This document shows, one piece after another, positions 16,234-24,697 of a DNA stretch of 64,000 nucleotides; within the stretch, counting starts at the first letter, position 1; each line of letters begins with the position of its first letter. The notes below the pieces were generated by a model, which was not told where the DNA came from, did no database searches, and saw nothing but the letters and a program-made list of their open reading frames with translations. This DNA is from Hymenobacter glacieicola. GTDB lineage: Bacteria; Bacteroidota; Bacteroidia; Cytophagales; Hymenobacteraceae. Made by a program: the position numbers and the translations under genes. Where the stretch lies: assembly GCF_014640315.1 (NCBI RefSeq), contig NZ_BMGS01000003.1:62001-126000 (forward strand). The letters are read 5' to 3'.

Positions 16234-16654
16234 CCCGCAACCGGGCGGCGTATTCCTGGCTGAGGGGCAGCAGCTTGCGGGTGGTGTAGTTGAAGCCGAG
16301 CATACCGGTTTTGGCGCGGGCAATTTCGCGGCCGGTTTGGTTTTTCACCCAGTACACTAGGTCGAAGCCGTACTTGTTCAGGTCGGTAGCGGCCATTTGA
16401 ATGTGGAGGATGTCGCCCTGAAACCCTTCGCCTTTGTACTCAATGGCCACATCGGCCATAATGTGGCCCAGGCCCGTAGCCGGGTCATATTCCGCGCGAC
16501 CCAGGTGGCGCAGAAACTGCACCCGCGCCTCGTGCAGGATGCTCAGCAGGGCGTCGTTGCCGAGGTGGGCCCCGTAGTTGAGGTCGGTGATGCGAATGGG
16601 AATTTCGACGGTGAGCAGGTAGAATTCGGGAAGCTGGACATTTACGCGGGCCAT
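16226..16654 (-). CDS. Acyl-CoA thioesterase, hotdog fold (4HBT family)
   Basis: A 142-residue hotdog-fold thioesterase, expected to hydrolyse acyl-CoA or a related thioester in the cytoplasm. RITDLNYGAHLGNDALLSIL (about 22-41) contains the asparagine and aspartate/histidine region of the 4-hydroxybenzoyl-CoA thioesterase class; LGHIMADVAIEYKGEGF and RAKTGMLGFNYTTRK follow in the usual order. Its substrate cannot be read from the sequence. The final codons and the TGA stop (16226-16228) lie inside the GTGAG-type tract of the neighbouring composite repeat, so the last two or three residues are probably repeat-derived. Confidence 0.87.
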   Translation of the reverse strand: MARVNVQLPEFYLLTVEIPIRITDLNYGAHLGNDALLSILHEARVQFLRHLGRAEYDPATGLGHIMADVAIEYKGEGFQGDILHIQMAATDLNKYGFDLVYWVKNQTGREIARAKTGMLGFNYTTRKLLPLSQEYAARLRGE

Positions 16655-16828
16655 AACATGCTAGAAAAAACAGGATAAAACGACGCCTGACTAAATGAAG
16701 GCAGGAGGCTACAACTAGCTACTACCCCCGGGCAGGACTACCACCGCAATATCAAACGCAGTATATTAGCCAAACGCCGTCTTGATTTCCAGGGGCGTTT
16801 CTGCCTGTCCGCTTTCTTTTCCGCTTCC

Positions 16829-17515
16829 ATGTCTACGCCCCACGTTGAAGTTCGCGCTACCGCCGATGGCTCCAGCACGTTGTACGTGCCCGCCCTCAAT
16901 GAGCATTACCACAGCACGCACGGGGCCCTGCAGGAAGCCCGGCACGTGTACCTGGCCGCGGGCTTGGAGCCGGCCCTGGCCGCCAGCGCTACCCTTGTAT
17001 GGGTGCTGGAAATCGGGTTTGGCACCGGCCTGAACGCCCTCCTGACCCTGGAACGCAGCCTCACTACTGACTGCACCATCTTCTACGACACCATCGAGAA
17101 GTTTCCGCTGCCCTGGTCGGTGGTTAGCCAGCTGCACACGGAGCACTACCTCTCGGGCCCCGAACTACTTGACTATCAGCATCAGCTGCACGCCGCCACC
17201 TGGAACCGGCCCGTAAGCCTGACGCCCAACTTCGGCCTGCTCAAGCGCTCCGGGGAGTTGCAGGCCACGGCCCTACCCCAGGATACGTATCAGGTCATCT
17301 ACTTCGACGCCTTTGCTCCTGAAAAGCAGCCGGACATGTGGACTGACGAGGTTTTTGCCCAACTCTACGCGGCTACCGCGCCCGGCGGCGTGCTGGTGAG
17401 CTACTGCGCTAAGGGTAGCTTCAAGCGCAGCCTGAAGGCAGCCGGTTGGCTGGTCGAGAAGATTCCGGGCCCGCCCGGCAAGCGCGAAATGACCCGGGCT
17501 TGGAAAGTGCGCTAA
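16829..17515 (+). CDS. mnmD: tRNA (5-methylaminomethyl-2-thiouridine)(34)-methyltransferase, MnmD
   Basis: SAM-dependent methyltransferase for the last step of mnm5s2U synthesis at the tRNA wobble base. The 228 residues form the stand-alone MnmD (Methyltransf_30) domain: VLEIGFGTGLNALL near 59-72 is the SAM-binding loop, YDTIEKFPL near 86-94 holds the acidic adenosine contact, and YFDAFAPEKQPDMWT near 153-167 is the family signature. GGVLVSYCAKGSFKRSLKAAG fits the later strands. In E. coli this domain is fused with an FAD oxidase in MnmC; here it is separate, as is normal in Bacteroidota. A hypothetical gene follows after 15 bases. Confidence 0.93.
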   Translation: MSTPHVEVRATADGSSTLYVPALNEHYHSTHGALQEARHVYLAAGLEPALAASATLVWVLEIGFGTGLNALLTLERSLTTDCTIFYDTIEKFPLPWSVVSQLHTEHYLSGPELLDYQHQLHAATWNRPVSLTPNFGLLKRSGELQATALPQDTYQVIYFDAFAPEKQPDMWTDEVFAQLYAATAPGGVLVSYCAKGSFKRSLKAAGWLVEKIPGPPGKREMTRAWKVR

Positions 17516-17530
17516 CTAGTTGTACACACA

Positions 17531-18079
17531 ATGAAGCTCCATCGTCGTCTGAATCAGCTTACTGAAGCTGATTTGCGGTACCTATTAAGTAATCATCGGC
17601 GCTACACCGATTTTAACTCGCTGGGGCTATTCCGCAGTTTGCTTGAGAATGAGAAGCTGAACCTAGAGCAGCGCCAACATGTGCGGGATGCGGCTATCAA
17701 AGTTTTTCCCAAATTCTACGACTTTCTACCGCTGAAAGACCCGGACACCTACTTCCGCCTCAGCACCCTGGGGCAGGAGCTAACCGTGGCCGACGAGCGG
17801 GCAGCGTGGGATGAAATCAGCCGGGCGCAACAGCGTATCCTAACTGAGAAGCGTATCCGGCACCGCAATTTTGGCACGTACTCCAAGCATAACTGCCGCT
17901 ACGACACCTGCCCCTTTAACGGCCTAATGATCAGGCAAGGAACTCGCCTTGCGGAAGGTGTCATAGGGTTTGACACTGACAGACGGATTTGCTACAGTGG
18001 CCACTTCGACCACCGAGCGGAGCAGCGCCGCCGGGAACGGAAAGCCTGGGCCAATACGCGGAACCACTTGGAAGAATGA
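17531..18079 (+). CDS. Hypothetical protein with a CxxxxC segment, in tandem with mnmD
   Basis: A 182-residue soluble protein that I do not recognise. It is rich in Arg, Lys and His (N-terminal MKLHRRLNQLTEADLRYLL; C-terminal HRAEQRRRERKAWANT). A mid-region YSKHNCRYDTCPFNGLMIR carries Cys122 and Cys127 with a preceding His, which could bind metal or form a disulfide, and IGFDTDRRICYSGHFDHR adds a third cysteine and two histidines near 160. No signal peptide is present. It starts 15 bases after mnmD, so the two are probably cotranscribed, and the basic charge would suit nucleic acid binding; both points are inference. Confidence 0.6.
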   Translation: MKLHRRLNQLTEADLRYLLSNHRRYTDFNSLGLFRSLLENEKLNLEQRQHVRDAAIKVFPKFYDFLPLKDPDTYFRLSTLGQELTVADERAAWDEISRAQQRILTEKRIRHRNFGTYSKHNCRYDTCPFNGLMIRQGTRLAEGVIGFDTDRRICYSGHFDHRAEQRRRERKAWANTRNHLEE

Positions 18080-18125
18080 CCATGTGCCGGTCTACTTCCG
18101 GCATCCTGCGTAAGTTGCTGCCGTT

Positions 18126-19346
18126 ATGAGTCGCAAACTGTTAGAAACCGACGGGCAGGAGTGGGTGCAGCAAGGCATTATCACGGAGGCGCAGCGGGAG
18201 CAGCTACTAGCCCTCTACCCCACCGATACGGCCGCTATTGGCCTGTTGCCCCTGCTGGGTAGCCTGCTGGTAGGCCTGAGCGCGCTGAGTGTGGTAGCCG
18301 CCAACTGGCAGGGGCTGCCGGAGCTGGTGCGGCTGGGGCTGCTGCTCGGGGCCCTGTGCGGGGCTTACGCCGGCGGCGAGTATTTCCGGCGGCGTGGCAA
18401 CGACAACCTGGGCATGGGTCTGCTGGCATTAGGGCTGATTTTGTTCGGGGCCAGCATTGTGCTCACCAGCCAGCTCTACCAGCTTATTGGCTACGACCTG
18501 ACGGGGCTGCTGGCGTGGGCCGTGGCGGGCATGGGCCTGACGTGGCTGTACCGCAGCCGCCTGCTATTTCTGATGACGGCCGTTATCAGTGGCATTGTGC
18601 AGGGCTACAATACCGGGCAGCTTGGGGCCTTTAGCTACCTGACGGCGGCGGGTACAGCCCTGGGCCTGGGCTACTACTGGTGGCGCCGGCCCGATGCCCT
18701 GTTAGGCGGAGTGCTAGCCACGGGCCTGCTCTGGCAAGCCGCTCTGCTTATCAGCCACTTGCACGTTAAAATCACCTGGTTTTTTATTCCGGCCATGCTG
18801 GTGTACGCCTTCGGCGACTGGCAGCCCGACCGCCCGGCGGGACGGGCCTTGCAGGGTCCCCCGTTGGTAGCGGCTTTCCTGTTTACGCTGGGGCTGGCCT
18901 TGTTTGGCGAGTCTGATTTTTACGCCGGGCAGCTACGGGCCCCGCTGCTGCCGTACCTGGCGGCTTTGGGCGGCGTGCTGGCGCTTTCGGTGGTGGGCAA
19001 GCAGCGCCGGGGCCGCCTGGGCAGCCTCACCGACTGGCTACTGCTGCTGCCGGGGTTTTATTTTACCGGGGGGCTGGCCCTGGCCGTGGCCACGCTGGTC
19101 GTGCTCTATGCCTATTCCGGGGCGGTGCTGCTGCGGGCCCACCAGGAGCAAAACCAGGACCGGGTAACCCTGGGCACCGTATTGTTTATTCTGACTACGG
19201 CCGTGGCGTATTTCAAACTGACCTGGGGCTTCATGGATAAGTCGGTGTTTTTCCTGCTGGGAGGGTTGCTGCTGCTGGGGCTGAGCTGGTGGCTACGGCG
19301 GCGAGCGGCCCGAACCTTTTCCGCCTCAAGTTCTACCAAGCCATGA
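18126..19346 (+). CDS. DUF2157 domain membrane protein
   Basis: A 406-residue integral membrane protein with the DUF2157 domain at its N-terminus: a soluble helix pair (LETDGQEWVQQGIITEAQRE) followed by LLGSLLVGLSALSVVAANW and about ten further helices. Function unknown; the protein is usually paired with a GDYxxLxY protein, and here the stop overlaps the start of just such a gene (ATGA), so both are almost certainly made together and may form a complex. Membrane segments are spaced evenly to the C-terminus, which ends in a short basic tail. The ATG at 18126 is the first in frame and fits the family. Confidence 0.85.
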   Translation: MSRKLLETDGQEWVQQGIITEAQREQLLALYPTDTAAIGLLPLLGSLLVGLSALSVVAANWQGLPELVRLGLLLGALCGAYAGGEYFRRRGNDNLGMGLLALGLILFGASIVLTSQLYQLIGYDLTGLLAWAVAGMGLTWLYRSRLLFLMTAVISGIVQGYNTGQLGAFSYLTAAGTALGLGYYWWRRPDALLGGVLATGLLWQAALLISHLHVKITWFFIPAMLVYAFGDWQPDRPAGRALQGPPLVAAFLFTLGLALFGESDFYAGQLRAPLLPYLAALGGVLALSVVGKQRRGRLGSLTDWLLLLPGFYFTGGLALAVATLVVLYAYSGAVLLRAHQEQNQDRVTLGTVLFILTTAVAYFKLTWGFMDKSVFFLLGGLLLLGLSWWLRRRAARTFSASSSTKP

Positions 19347-19936
19347 GCGTACCTACTCCTACTTCTTCACACCCTGCTACCCCCAGGGAACAAGGAAGCG
19401 TAGCGCCCTTGCCTGACTTATCGGAGGGTAGTCGGCGGCGAGGGATGCGGTGGCTGGTGCTGGCGCAGGTGCTGTTCGTGCTGGGCGTGGCCGTCGCCGG
19501 CTACGCTACTGCCGCCCTGGGGCGTACAGTGGTGCTGCGCACCCGCCCCGTGGACCCACGCGACCTGCTCTACGGCGACTACGTGAACCTGCGCTACCAT
19601 GTAAGTGAATTGCCCGGCAGCCTGTGGCGGGGCCCGGCCATGCCCCGCCGCCACGACGCGGCCTACGTACTACTAGAGCCCCAGCCCGACGGCACCTACG
19701 AAGCCGCCGGTCTGTTCCCCGACAAGCCCGCCGTTACGGGCCGCCAAGCCGTGCTGCGCGCCTCCGTACAGGATGTGTGGCGGCGCGGCATTCGGTTGCG
19801 CTACGGCCTGGAGCGGTATTACGTGCCGGAGGGCATGGGCCGGAAACTGGAGCAGCGCCAAAGCCTGCGGGTACAGGTTAGCATCGCTCCCTGGGGCCAG
19901 GCGCGCATCACGAAGGTTGACATGAGCCCGGAATAG
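19343..19936 (+). CDS. GDYxxLxY domain protein
   Basis: A 197-residue protein with one N-terminal membrane helix (LVLAQVLFVLGVAVAGYATA, about 37-56) and a periplasmic beta domain. The diagnostic motif YGDYVNLRYHVSELP is at about 78-92, preceded by VVLRTRPVDPRDLL. A second family landmark is RLRYGLERYYVPEGMG near 153-168. Proteins of this type occur next to DUF2157 membrane proteins, and the ATG here overlaps the DUF2157 stop codon by four bases. The biochemical role is not known; a sensor or accessory subunit for the membrane partner is a reasonable guess. It closes the operon. Confidence 0.85.
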   Translation: MSVPTPTSSHPATPREQGSVAPLPDLSEGSRRRGMRWLVLAQVLFVLGVAVAGYATAALGRTVVLRTRPVDPRDLLYGDYVNLRYHVSELPGSLWRGPAMPRRHDAAYVLLEPQPDGTYEAAGLFPDKPAVTGRQAVLRASVQDVWRRGIRLRYGLERYYVPEGMGRKLEQRQSLRVQVSIAPWGQARITKVDMSPE

Positions 19937-20055
19937 TACCCTTCACTATTCATATATTATCTTGCTTTATTATATTGCCGGCCTAAAGTCGCGCTATCGT
20001 TTCCCTACCCTACCTACCTATTGCATGTTGCTGTATTCATTCCATTTTCTACCGC

Positions 20056-20196
20056 ATGAAAGTCAACCTATCCAATTTGTCACTGGTGCTGGCCGCTCAG
20101 CGCCAGACTGCTCAGCCTAACACTACTCGTAAAAAAACCGCCGCTCCTACCGAGCCTACGCTCCATTCTGTAGCGCCGACTACCCCTAAAAAGTAA
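20056..20196 (+). CDS. 46-residue orphan peptide, Pro/Thr/Lys-rich
   Basis: A short frame of 46 codons, ATG at 20056 and TAA at 20194-20196. It starts MKVNLSNLSLVLAAQRQTAQ, then turns polar with basic and Pro-rich stretches (TTRKKTAAPTEP ... SVAPTTPKK). It contains no cysteine and no double-glycine site. The upstream 119 bases are AT-rich for this genome and a hairpin terminator follows after six bases, so a dedicated transcript is plausible. It may be a leader, a small regulatory peptide, or non-functional. Presence in related genomes would settle whether it is real. Confidence 0.4.
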   Translation: MKVNLSNLSLVLAAQRQTAQPNTTRKKTAAPTEPTLHSVAPTTPKK

Positions 20197-20201
20197 AGCA
20201 A

Positions 20202-20235
20202 CATCGCCCGGACCTAGCAGTAGGCCCGGGCGATG
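20202..20235. terminator. Hairpin terminator after the 46-residue ORF
   Basis: A 10-base stem CATCGCCCGG/CCGGGCGATG with a 14-base loop, between the small plus-strand ORF and the convergent exbD remnant. The downstream T run is weak. Confidence 0.6.
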
Positions 20236-20262
20236 CGCATTTAGTAAGAATTGCCGATCAGT

Positions 20263-20759
20263 CTACAAGCGGCTATGGCGCAGCAATTCCTCATCCTTCT
20301 GGTTAAGGTCGACTAGTGCATACCGTTTCGTGTTGGTAATCTGTAGCTCATCCAGCGCGTCTACCATATTCTGATACGTAGCTTCGTCGCTAGGCTTGAG
20401 CAGTACTACTAAGCCATACTCGCTTTGGTACGACTGCAAAATCCTTCGTAGTCCGGCAGAGCTGAAATCCGTTTTACGGACAACGTCAGTATCCAGCCCG
20501 GGGTAGTAATACACCTGGTTGTTCTCCCCTAATAGCACCGTCAGGGCACTGGTACCGCCACATGTTGACCCATCCAGCATGCATGTTGGCTTCACTGGCA
20601 TAGCCAACTCCATGAGAGTTGGTCGGACGAAGGTGGTGGTCAGCATAAAGAACGACACGAGTAGAAAGCCTACGCCATTGGGGTCATATCCGGTGCGACT
20701 ATGCGGCGGAACATTCGGCGCGGCCGGTTACTGCGAATCCATTGGGTTAAATCGGTCAT
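20263..20759 (-). pseudogene. exbD-like biopolymer transport protein, frameshifted
   Basis: ExbD/TolR proteins pair with ExbB to use the proton gradient to drive TonB. Here the gene is split. From the ATG at 20757-20759 the frame gives MTDLTQWIRSNRPRRMFRRI then VAPDMTPMA and stops at TAG (20670-20672). The neighbouring frame continues at once with VGFLLVSFFMLTTTFVRP, the ExbD membrane helix, and the periplasmic domain ending LRHSRL (stop at 20263-20265). In family members MTPMADV joins these two parts, so about four bases have been lost at the junction near 20670. The downstream part is well kept (VVLLKPSDEATYQNMVDALD, NTKRYALVDL), so the lesion is recent or a sequencing error. No exbB is near. 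Confidence 0.8.
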
Positions 20760-20863
20760 AACGCTTGCGTATAAAGGTTGCTCTATCCAACGGCGCCTGC
20801 CTTCCGCTAGTATAGCTGGTCAGGAGTTGACACAACCCATGGGTTACACTAGCGCTGATCAGC

Positions 20864-21439
20864 TTACATGAACCGCCACACCCGGGCCGGTGTGAGGCAG
20901 GCGTGCAGGCGCGTGTCGCCCTCCCAAACGTCCGTGATGCGGGGCACGGGTGGCTCCAGGCTAACTCCTATCCGCACCACATCGGGGCGGCATTCCCGCA
21001 GAAACCGGTCGTAGAAGCCTTTACCGTACCCTACCCGGTGGCCGGTTTCGTCGAAGGCCAGCAAGGGAATCAGCACGGCGTCAAGTTGAAAGGGTAGCAC
21101 TTCTTCGGCTCCCACCGGCTCCGGAATAGCCCAGCGGTTATCAATTAACTGCGTTTCGGGGGTAAGGTGAAAGTGCCGCAGGGTCTGGCCGTTGGGCTGC
21201 ACCACGGGCACGGCCAGCTGCAAGCCCGGCAGTTCGGCCCACAGCTGCCGAATCAGGAGCCACGTATCGGGCTCCTGCTGCCGGGGAATGGGCAGAAACA
21301 CGTGCAGCCACTGCCACGCTGCCACCGGAAACGCCTGCTGCAGCTGCTGCCACAGGCCCGCGCTGCGGCGCGCCAGCTCCTCCTTCGTCAACTCCCGGCG
21401 GCGGGCCAGGGCCTCGCGGCGCAGATCAGCTTTCAGCAT
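20864..21439 (-). CDS. 5-formyltetrahydrofolate cyclo-ligase
   Basis: Converts 5-formyltetrahydrofolate to 5,10-methenyltetrahydrofolate with ATP in the cytoplasm, salvaging a storage form of folate. The 191 residues start with LKADLRREALARRRELTKEE, continue with PIPRQQEPDTWLLIRQLW near 51-68 and have the ATP/substrate loop FDETGHRVGYGKGFYDRFL near 131-149, which is the family signature. Length matches the family (180-200). It lies 92 bases downstream of bshC on the same strand and may be transcribed with it. Another folate gene, folP, is in the window but not linked. Confidence 0.93.
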   Translation of the reverse strand: MLKADLRREALARRRELTKEELARRSAGLWQQLQQAFPVAAWQWLHVFLPIPRQQEPDTWLLIRQLWAELPGLQLAVPVVQPNGQTLRHFHLTPETQLIDNRWAIPEPVGAEEVLPFQLDAVLIPLLAFDETGHRVGYGKGFYDRFLRECRPDVVRIGVSLEPPVPRITDVWEGDTRLHACLTPARVWRFM

Positions 21440-21531
21440 CGCTCTTCTCCTTTTCTACAAGGCAGTGGCCCGTACCACTGGGGCGCGGGCCGCATTACTC
21501 TTATAAGCTGGCGTTCAGGGCGCGCAGGCGG

Positions 21532-23127
21532 CTACTCCTCTTCCAGCAGGGTAAACTCCAGCGCCAACGGGTCGAAGGCCTCCAGGAGCTGCTGAATGAA
21601 TTGAGGATTGTTGATCAGAATGCTCAGCACATTGTCGGTGCGCTCCTGCAAGTGGCCACCGGGCATAAGCTTGTCCTTGAGGGCCGTCAGCTGGCTGTAG
21701 GCGGTTTCGTGCTTGGCCTCGGCGGCTTTGCTCAAGCGCTTTTCCAGGCCGGTCACGATGCCGCTTACTTTCTGCTGCTCGGCGGCTACCGTTTTCACCA
21801 GCGTCGGGTCCAGGCGCTGGGCCAGGTCGGACACGGCCTGAAAGGCGACCGCCAACTGCTGCTGCTGCTCCTGCAGGCTGACTTCCTCCTGGCCTAGCGC
21901 GGCGCCCACCTGCTTTTTCAGCTCCGACAGCGGCCGGAAGATGTCCGTAGCAGTTAGGCCCAGCTTGCGCAGCTTGCCGGCGTTGGCCTTGCCCACGTAC
22001 TGAGCTGAGTTGCGGGGTAGCAGAATGGGAAAGGGCACGCCGTTTTCCTCGAACACGCCTTTCAGCTGAAACCAGTACGCTACCTCGGCCCCGCCCCCAA
22101 TGTAGCAGAGGTTGGGCAGCAGCAATTCCTGGTAGAGCGGGCGCAACACCACGTTGGGGCTGAACTGCTCCGGGTGCTGCCGAACCAAGTCCAAGAGCTC
22201 GGCTTGGCTGTGGCAACGCTCCGTGTTGCGCACGGTAATTTGGGCGCAATCCTGGGCGGCATCGTACTCCAGCCGCTCCCGCTTGCCCGTGTCGGTAAGA
22301 AAGAACAGGTTAAGCGGCCGCGAGTACACCTGGGGCTTGTAGCCAGCCGCTTCCAGCCGGGCGTTGGCCTCCTGCACGGCGCGGTGGGAAGACTGCGTCT
22401 GAATTTCCTTTTCCAGCACCGGCACCAGCGCCTGCTTCAGGGCGGGCGCGTCGGCATCCAGACTCACCAGGCCCAGCTCGCCAAACAGGTCGTGGGTTAG
22501 CCGGCGGGTAGCGGCGGCCAGGGTATCGGCTTCTTCGTAGGCCTGGCGGAACAGGGCCGGTACATCGGCGGGCAGCTGACTCAGCAGCTCCTCCTGTAAC
22601 CCATCCAGCTTAAGCCGGCCGACGGGGCCACCGGTTTCGGCTGCGTTCCACTCGTACTTTTTTCCGAACAGGCTGAAGTGGTTGATTTCGGCGAAATCGT
22701 GGTCTTCCGTGGCCATCCAATACAGGGGCACGAAGTCGTACTGCGGATACTTTTCCTTGAGCTGGCGGCTGAGCTTTAGGGCCGTTACAATCTTGTACAC
22801 GAAGTACAAGGGTCCGGTGAGCAGGTTAAGCTGGTGGCCGGTAGTGACAGTAAACGTCGTTTCCTGGCGGAGCAGGTCGAGGTTGGCCTGCACGGCGGGG
22901 TGCAGCACGGCAGGCAGCGTAGCGTACTGCTCCCGCAGGGCCTCTACCAGCCGCTGCCGCGCTTCAGGGGTATAGGAAGCGCGCTTTTCTTCTACCTGAG
23001 CCGCAAATTCATCGAGGGCCGGAAAGCGGTGATAAAACGGGGTCAGAGCTTCGTGCCGGGCCAGGTAATCGGTCAGCAGGGAAGAAAACGCGCCGGTATC
23101 GGCGTAACGTAGAGTCGTGACGGACAT
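21532..23127 (-). CDS. bshC: Bacillithiol biosynthesis cysteine-adding enzyme BshC
   Basis: Adds cysteine to glucosaminyl-malate in the last step of bacillithiol synthesis, giving the low-molecular-weight thiol that replaces glutathione in Firmicutes and many Bacteroidota. The 531-residue protein has the expected HIGH-like and KMSK-like neighbourhood (TTGHQLNLLTGPLYFVYK near 96-113, with VPLYWMATEDHDFAEINH near 133-150), KPQVYSRPLNLFFLTD near 259-274, NVVLRPLYQELLLPNLCYIGG near 325-345 (shown in part) and a C-terminal coiled coil (about 400-490). Length is typical. BshA and BshB are not in the window. Confidence 0.93.
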   Translation of the reverse strand: MSVTTLRYADTGAFSSLLTDYLARHEALTPFYHRFPALDEFAAQVEEKRASYTPEARQRLVEALREQYATLPAVLHPAVQANLDLLRQETTFTVTTGHQLNLLTGPLYFVYKIVTALKLSRQLKEKYPQYDFVPLYWMATEDHDFAEINHFSLFGKKYEWNAAETGGPVGRLKLDGLQEELLSQLPADVPALFRQAYEEADTLAAATRRLTHDLFGELGLVSLDADAPALKQALVPVLEKEIQTQSSHRAVQEANARLEAAGYKPQVYSRPLNLFFLTDTGKRERLEYDAAQDCAQITVRNTERCHSQAELLDLVRQHPEQFSPNVVLRPLYQELLLPNLCYIGGGAEVAYWFQLKGVFEENGVPFPILLPRNSAQYVGKANAGKLRKLGLTATDIFRPLSELKKQVGAALGQEEVSLQEQQQQLAVAFQAVSDLAQRLDPTLVKTVAAEQQKVSGIVTGLEKRLSKAAEAKHETAYSQLTALKDKLMPGGHLQERTDNVLSILINNPQFIQQLLEAFDPLALEFTLLEEE

Positions 23128-23332
23128 ACGGAGGGAGAAATATTCGGCTATAACCGGCCAGCGCCCACAAAGTAACTGGCAATTTCCCGGACCCGCAGTT
23201 TTCGGCAGCGCCGGGCTTCAACTAGTGGCTCGTTAAGCACGGCAAAACCGCATTTCCAGTGAAATCTGCGCAGTGCCAATAAGCAAATTCTGGTTGTCGC
23301 CAGGCAGCAGACACTCCGCAAGCAGCCACAAA

Positions 23333-23364
23333 AAACCCTACCCCAATTTCTTGGGGTAGGGTTT
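23333..23364. terminator. Hairpin terminator between rimO and bshC
   Basis: A 14-base stem AAACCCTACCCCAA/TTGGGGTAGGGTTT with loop TTTC. It lies just downstream of rimO, whose stop is at 23384, and would end its transcript. Confidence 0.85.
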
Positions 23365-23383
23365 AGCAGAAAAGCCGTTTTTA

Positions 23384-24697
23384 TTAAATCAGCTTGCCAT
23401 ACAGGTCGAAGTCGGAAGCTTCGGTTATCTGCACTTGGGCGAAGTCGCCGAGGCGTACGTAGGTGTCCTTGGTAGCGGGCACCAGCACTTCGTTATCTAC
23501 CTCGGGCGAGTCGTATTGGGTGCGGCCTACGAAGTAGCCGCTTTCCTTCCGGTCGAAGAGAACTTTATAAGTCTGGCCTACTTTTTCCTCGTTCAGCTCC
23601 ATGGAAATGCCTTGCTGCAGCTCCATAATCTGGTCGGCGCGGTTTTGCTTTTCCTCCGCCGACACGTTGTCTTCCAGGGTGTAGGAGTGGGTGTTGTCCT
23701 CGTGCGAGTACGTGAAGATGCCCAGCCGGTCGAAGCGGGTATCCTCCACGAAGCGGTACAGCTCCTCGAAGTCCTGCTGGGTTTCGCCGGGGTGGCCGGC
23801 AATCAGCGTGGTGCGCAGGGCAATGTCGGGCACGCGCTGGCGGATGGTATCCACCAACTCAATCGTACGACGCTTGCTAATACCGCGACGCATGGTTTTC
23901 AGCATGTTATCTGAAACGTGCTGCAGGGGCATGTCCAGGTACTTGCAGATGTTGTCCCGCTCGTTCATCACGTCCAGGGCATCCATCGGGAACTGCGAGG
24001 GGTAGGCGTACTGCAGCCGGATCCAGTCGATGCCATTCACATCGGAAAGGTGGCGCATCAGGTCGGCCAGCTTCCGCTCGCCGTAGTGCTGCAGGCCGTA
24101 ATACGTCAGGTCCTGAGCAATGAGAATCAACTCCTTGGTACCCATGGAGGCCAGGCGCTTGGCCTCCTTCACCAGGTCCTCGATGGGGCGGTCCTGGTGC
24201 TTGCCGCGCATGAGCGGAATGGCGCAGAACGAGCAGGGGCGGTTGCAGCCCTCGGCAATTTTGAAGTAGGCGTAGTGCGCGGGGGTCGTCAGCAGCCGCT
24301 CGCCCACCAGCTCGTGCTTGTAGTCGGCCTCCAGCTTTTTCATCAGCTGGGGCAGCTCCAGGGTCCCGAAGTAGGCATCGACCTGCGGAATTTCCTTTTC
24401 CAGATCGTCCTTGTAGCGCTGGGAAAGGCAGCCCGTTACGTAGAGTTTCTCCAGGCGGCCAGCCTCCTTTTCGTCGGCGTAGCGCAGGATGGTGTCGATG
24501 CTTTCCTGCTTGGCGTTGTCAATGAAGCCGCAGGTGTTGATAATGACGATGTTGGCGTCGCTCTGGTCGGCTTCGTGCGTCACCTCAAACTGGTTGGCGC
24601 GGAGCTGGCCCATCATCACCTCCGAATCGACGAGGTTTTTGGAGCAGCCCAGGGTAATAACGTTGACTTTATTGGCCTGTTGGCTTCTTACTTTCAT
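23384..24697 (-). CDS. rimO: Ribosomal protein S12 methylthiotransferase RimO
   Basis: Radical SAM enzyme that adds a methylthio group to an aspartate of ribosomal protein S12. The 437 residues hold the three domains in order: the UPF0004 N-terminal domain with Cys18 (LGCSKNLVD), Cys56 (NTCGFID) and Cys90 (VTGCLS) for the second iron-sulfur cluster; the radical SAM core with CNRPCSFC (Cys151, Cys155, Cys158); and a C-terminal TRAM domain (about 375-437, including VGQTYKVLFDRKE). SxNLVDSE distinguishes RimO from MiaB. It has a TACCTTTG promoter element about 107 bases upstream and its own terminator, so it is monocistronic. Confidence 0.95.
   Translation of the reverse strand: MKVRSQQANKVNVITLGCSKNLVDSEVMMGQLRANQFEVTHEADQSDANIVIINTCGFIDNAKQESIDTILRYADEKEAGRLEKLYVTGCLSQRYKDDLEKEIPQVDAYFGTLELPQLMKKLEADYKHELVGERLLTTPAHYAYFKIAEGCNRPCSFCAIPLMRGKHQDRPIEDLVKEAKRLASMGTKELILIAQDLTYYGLQHYGERKLADLMRHLSDVNGIDWIRLQYAYPSQFPMDALDVMNERDNICKYLDMPLQHVSDNMLKTMRRGISKRRTIELVDTIRQRVPDIALRTTLIAGHPGETQQDFEELYRFVEDTRFDRLGIFTYSHEDNTHSYTLEDNVSAEEKQNRADQIMELQQGISMELNEEKVGQTYKVLFDRKESGYFVGRTQYDSPEVDNEVLVPATKDTYVRLGDFAQVQITEASDFDLYGKLI

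Noticed and set aside
20056-20196. Precursor of a lanthipeptide or other ribosomal peptide
   Set aside because: It has no cysteine, no double-glycine cleavage site and no modification enzyme nearby, so I only call it an orphan ORF.
20202-20759. Programmed -1/+1 frameshift in exbD
   Set aside because: There is no clear slippery heptamer next to the break and about four bases seem to be missing rather than one; a deletion or error is the simpler reading.
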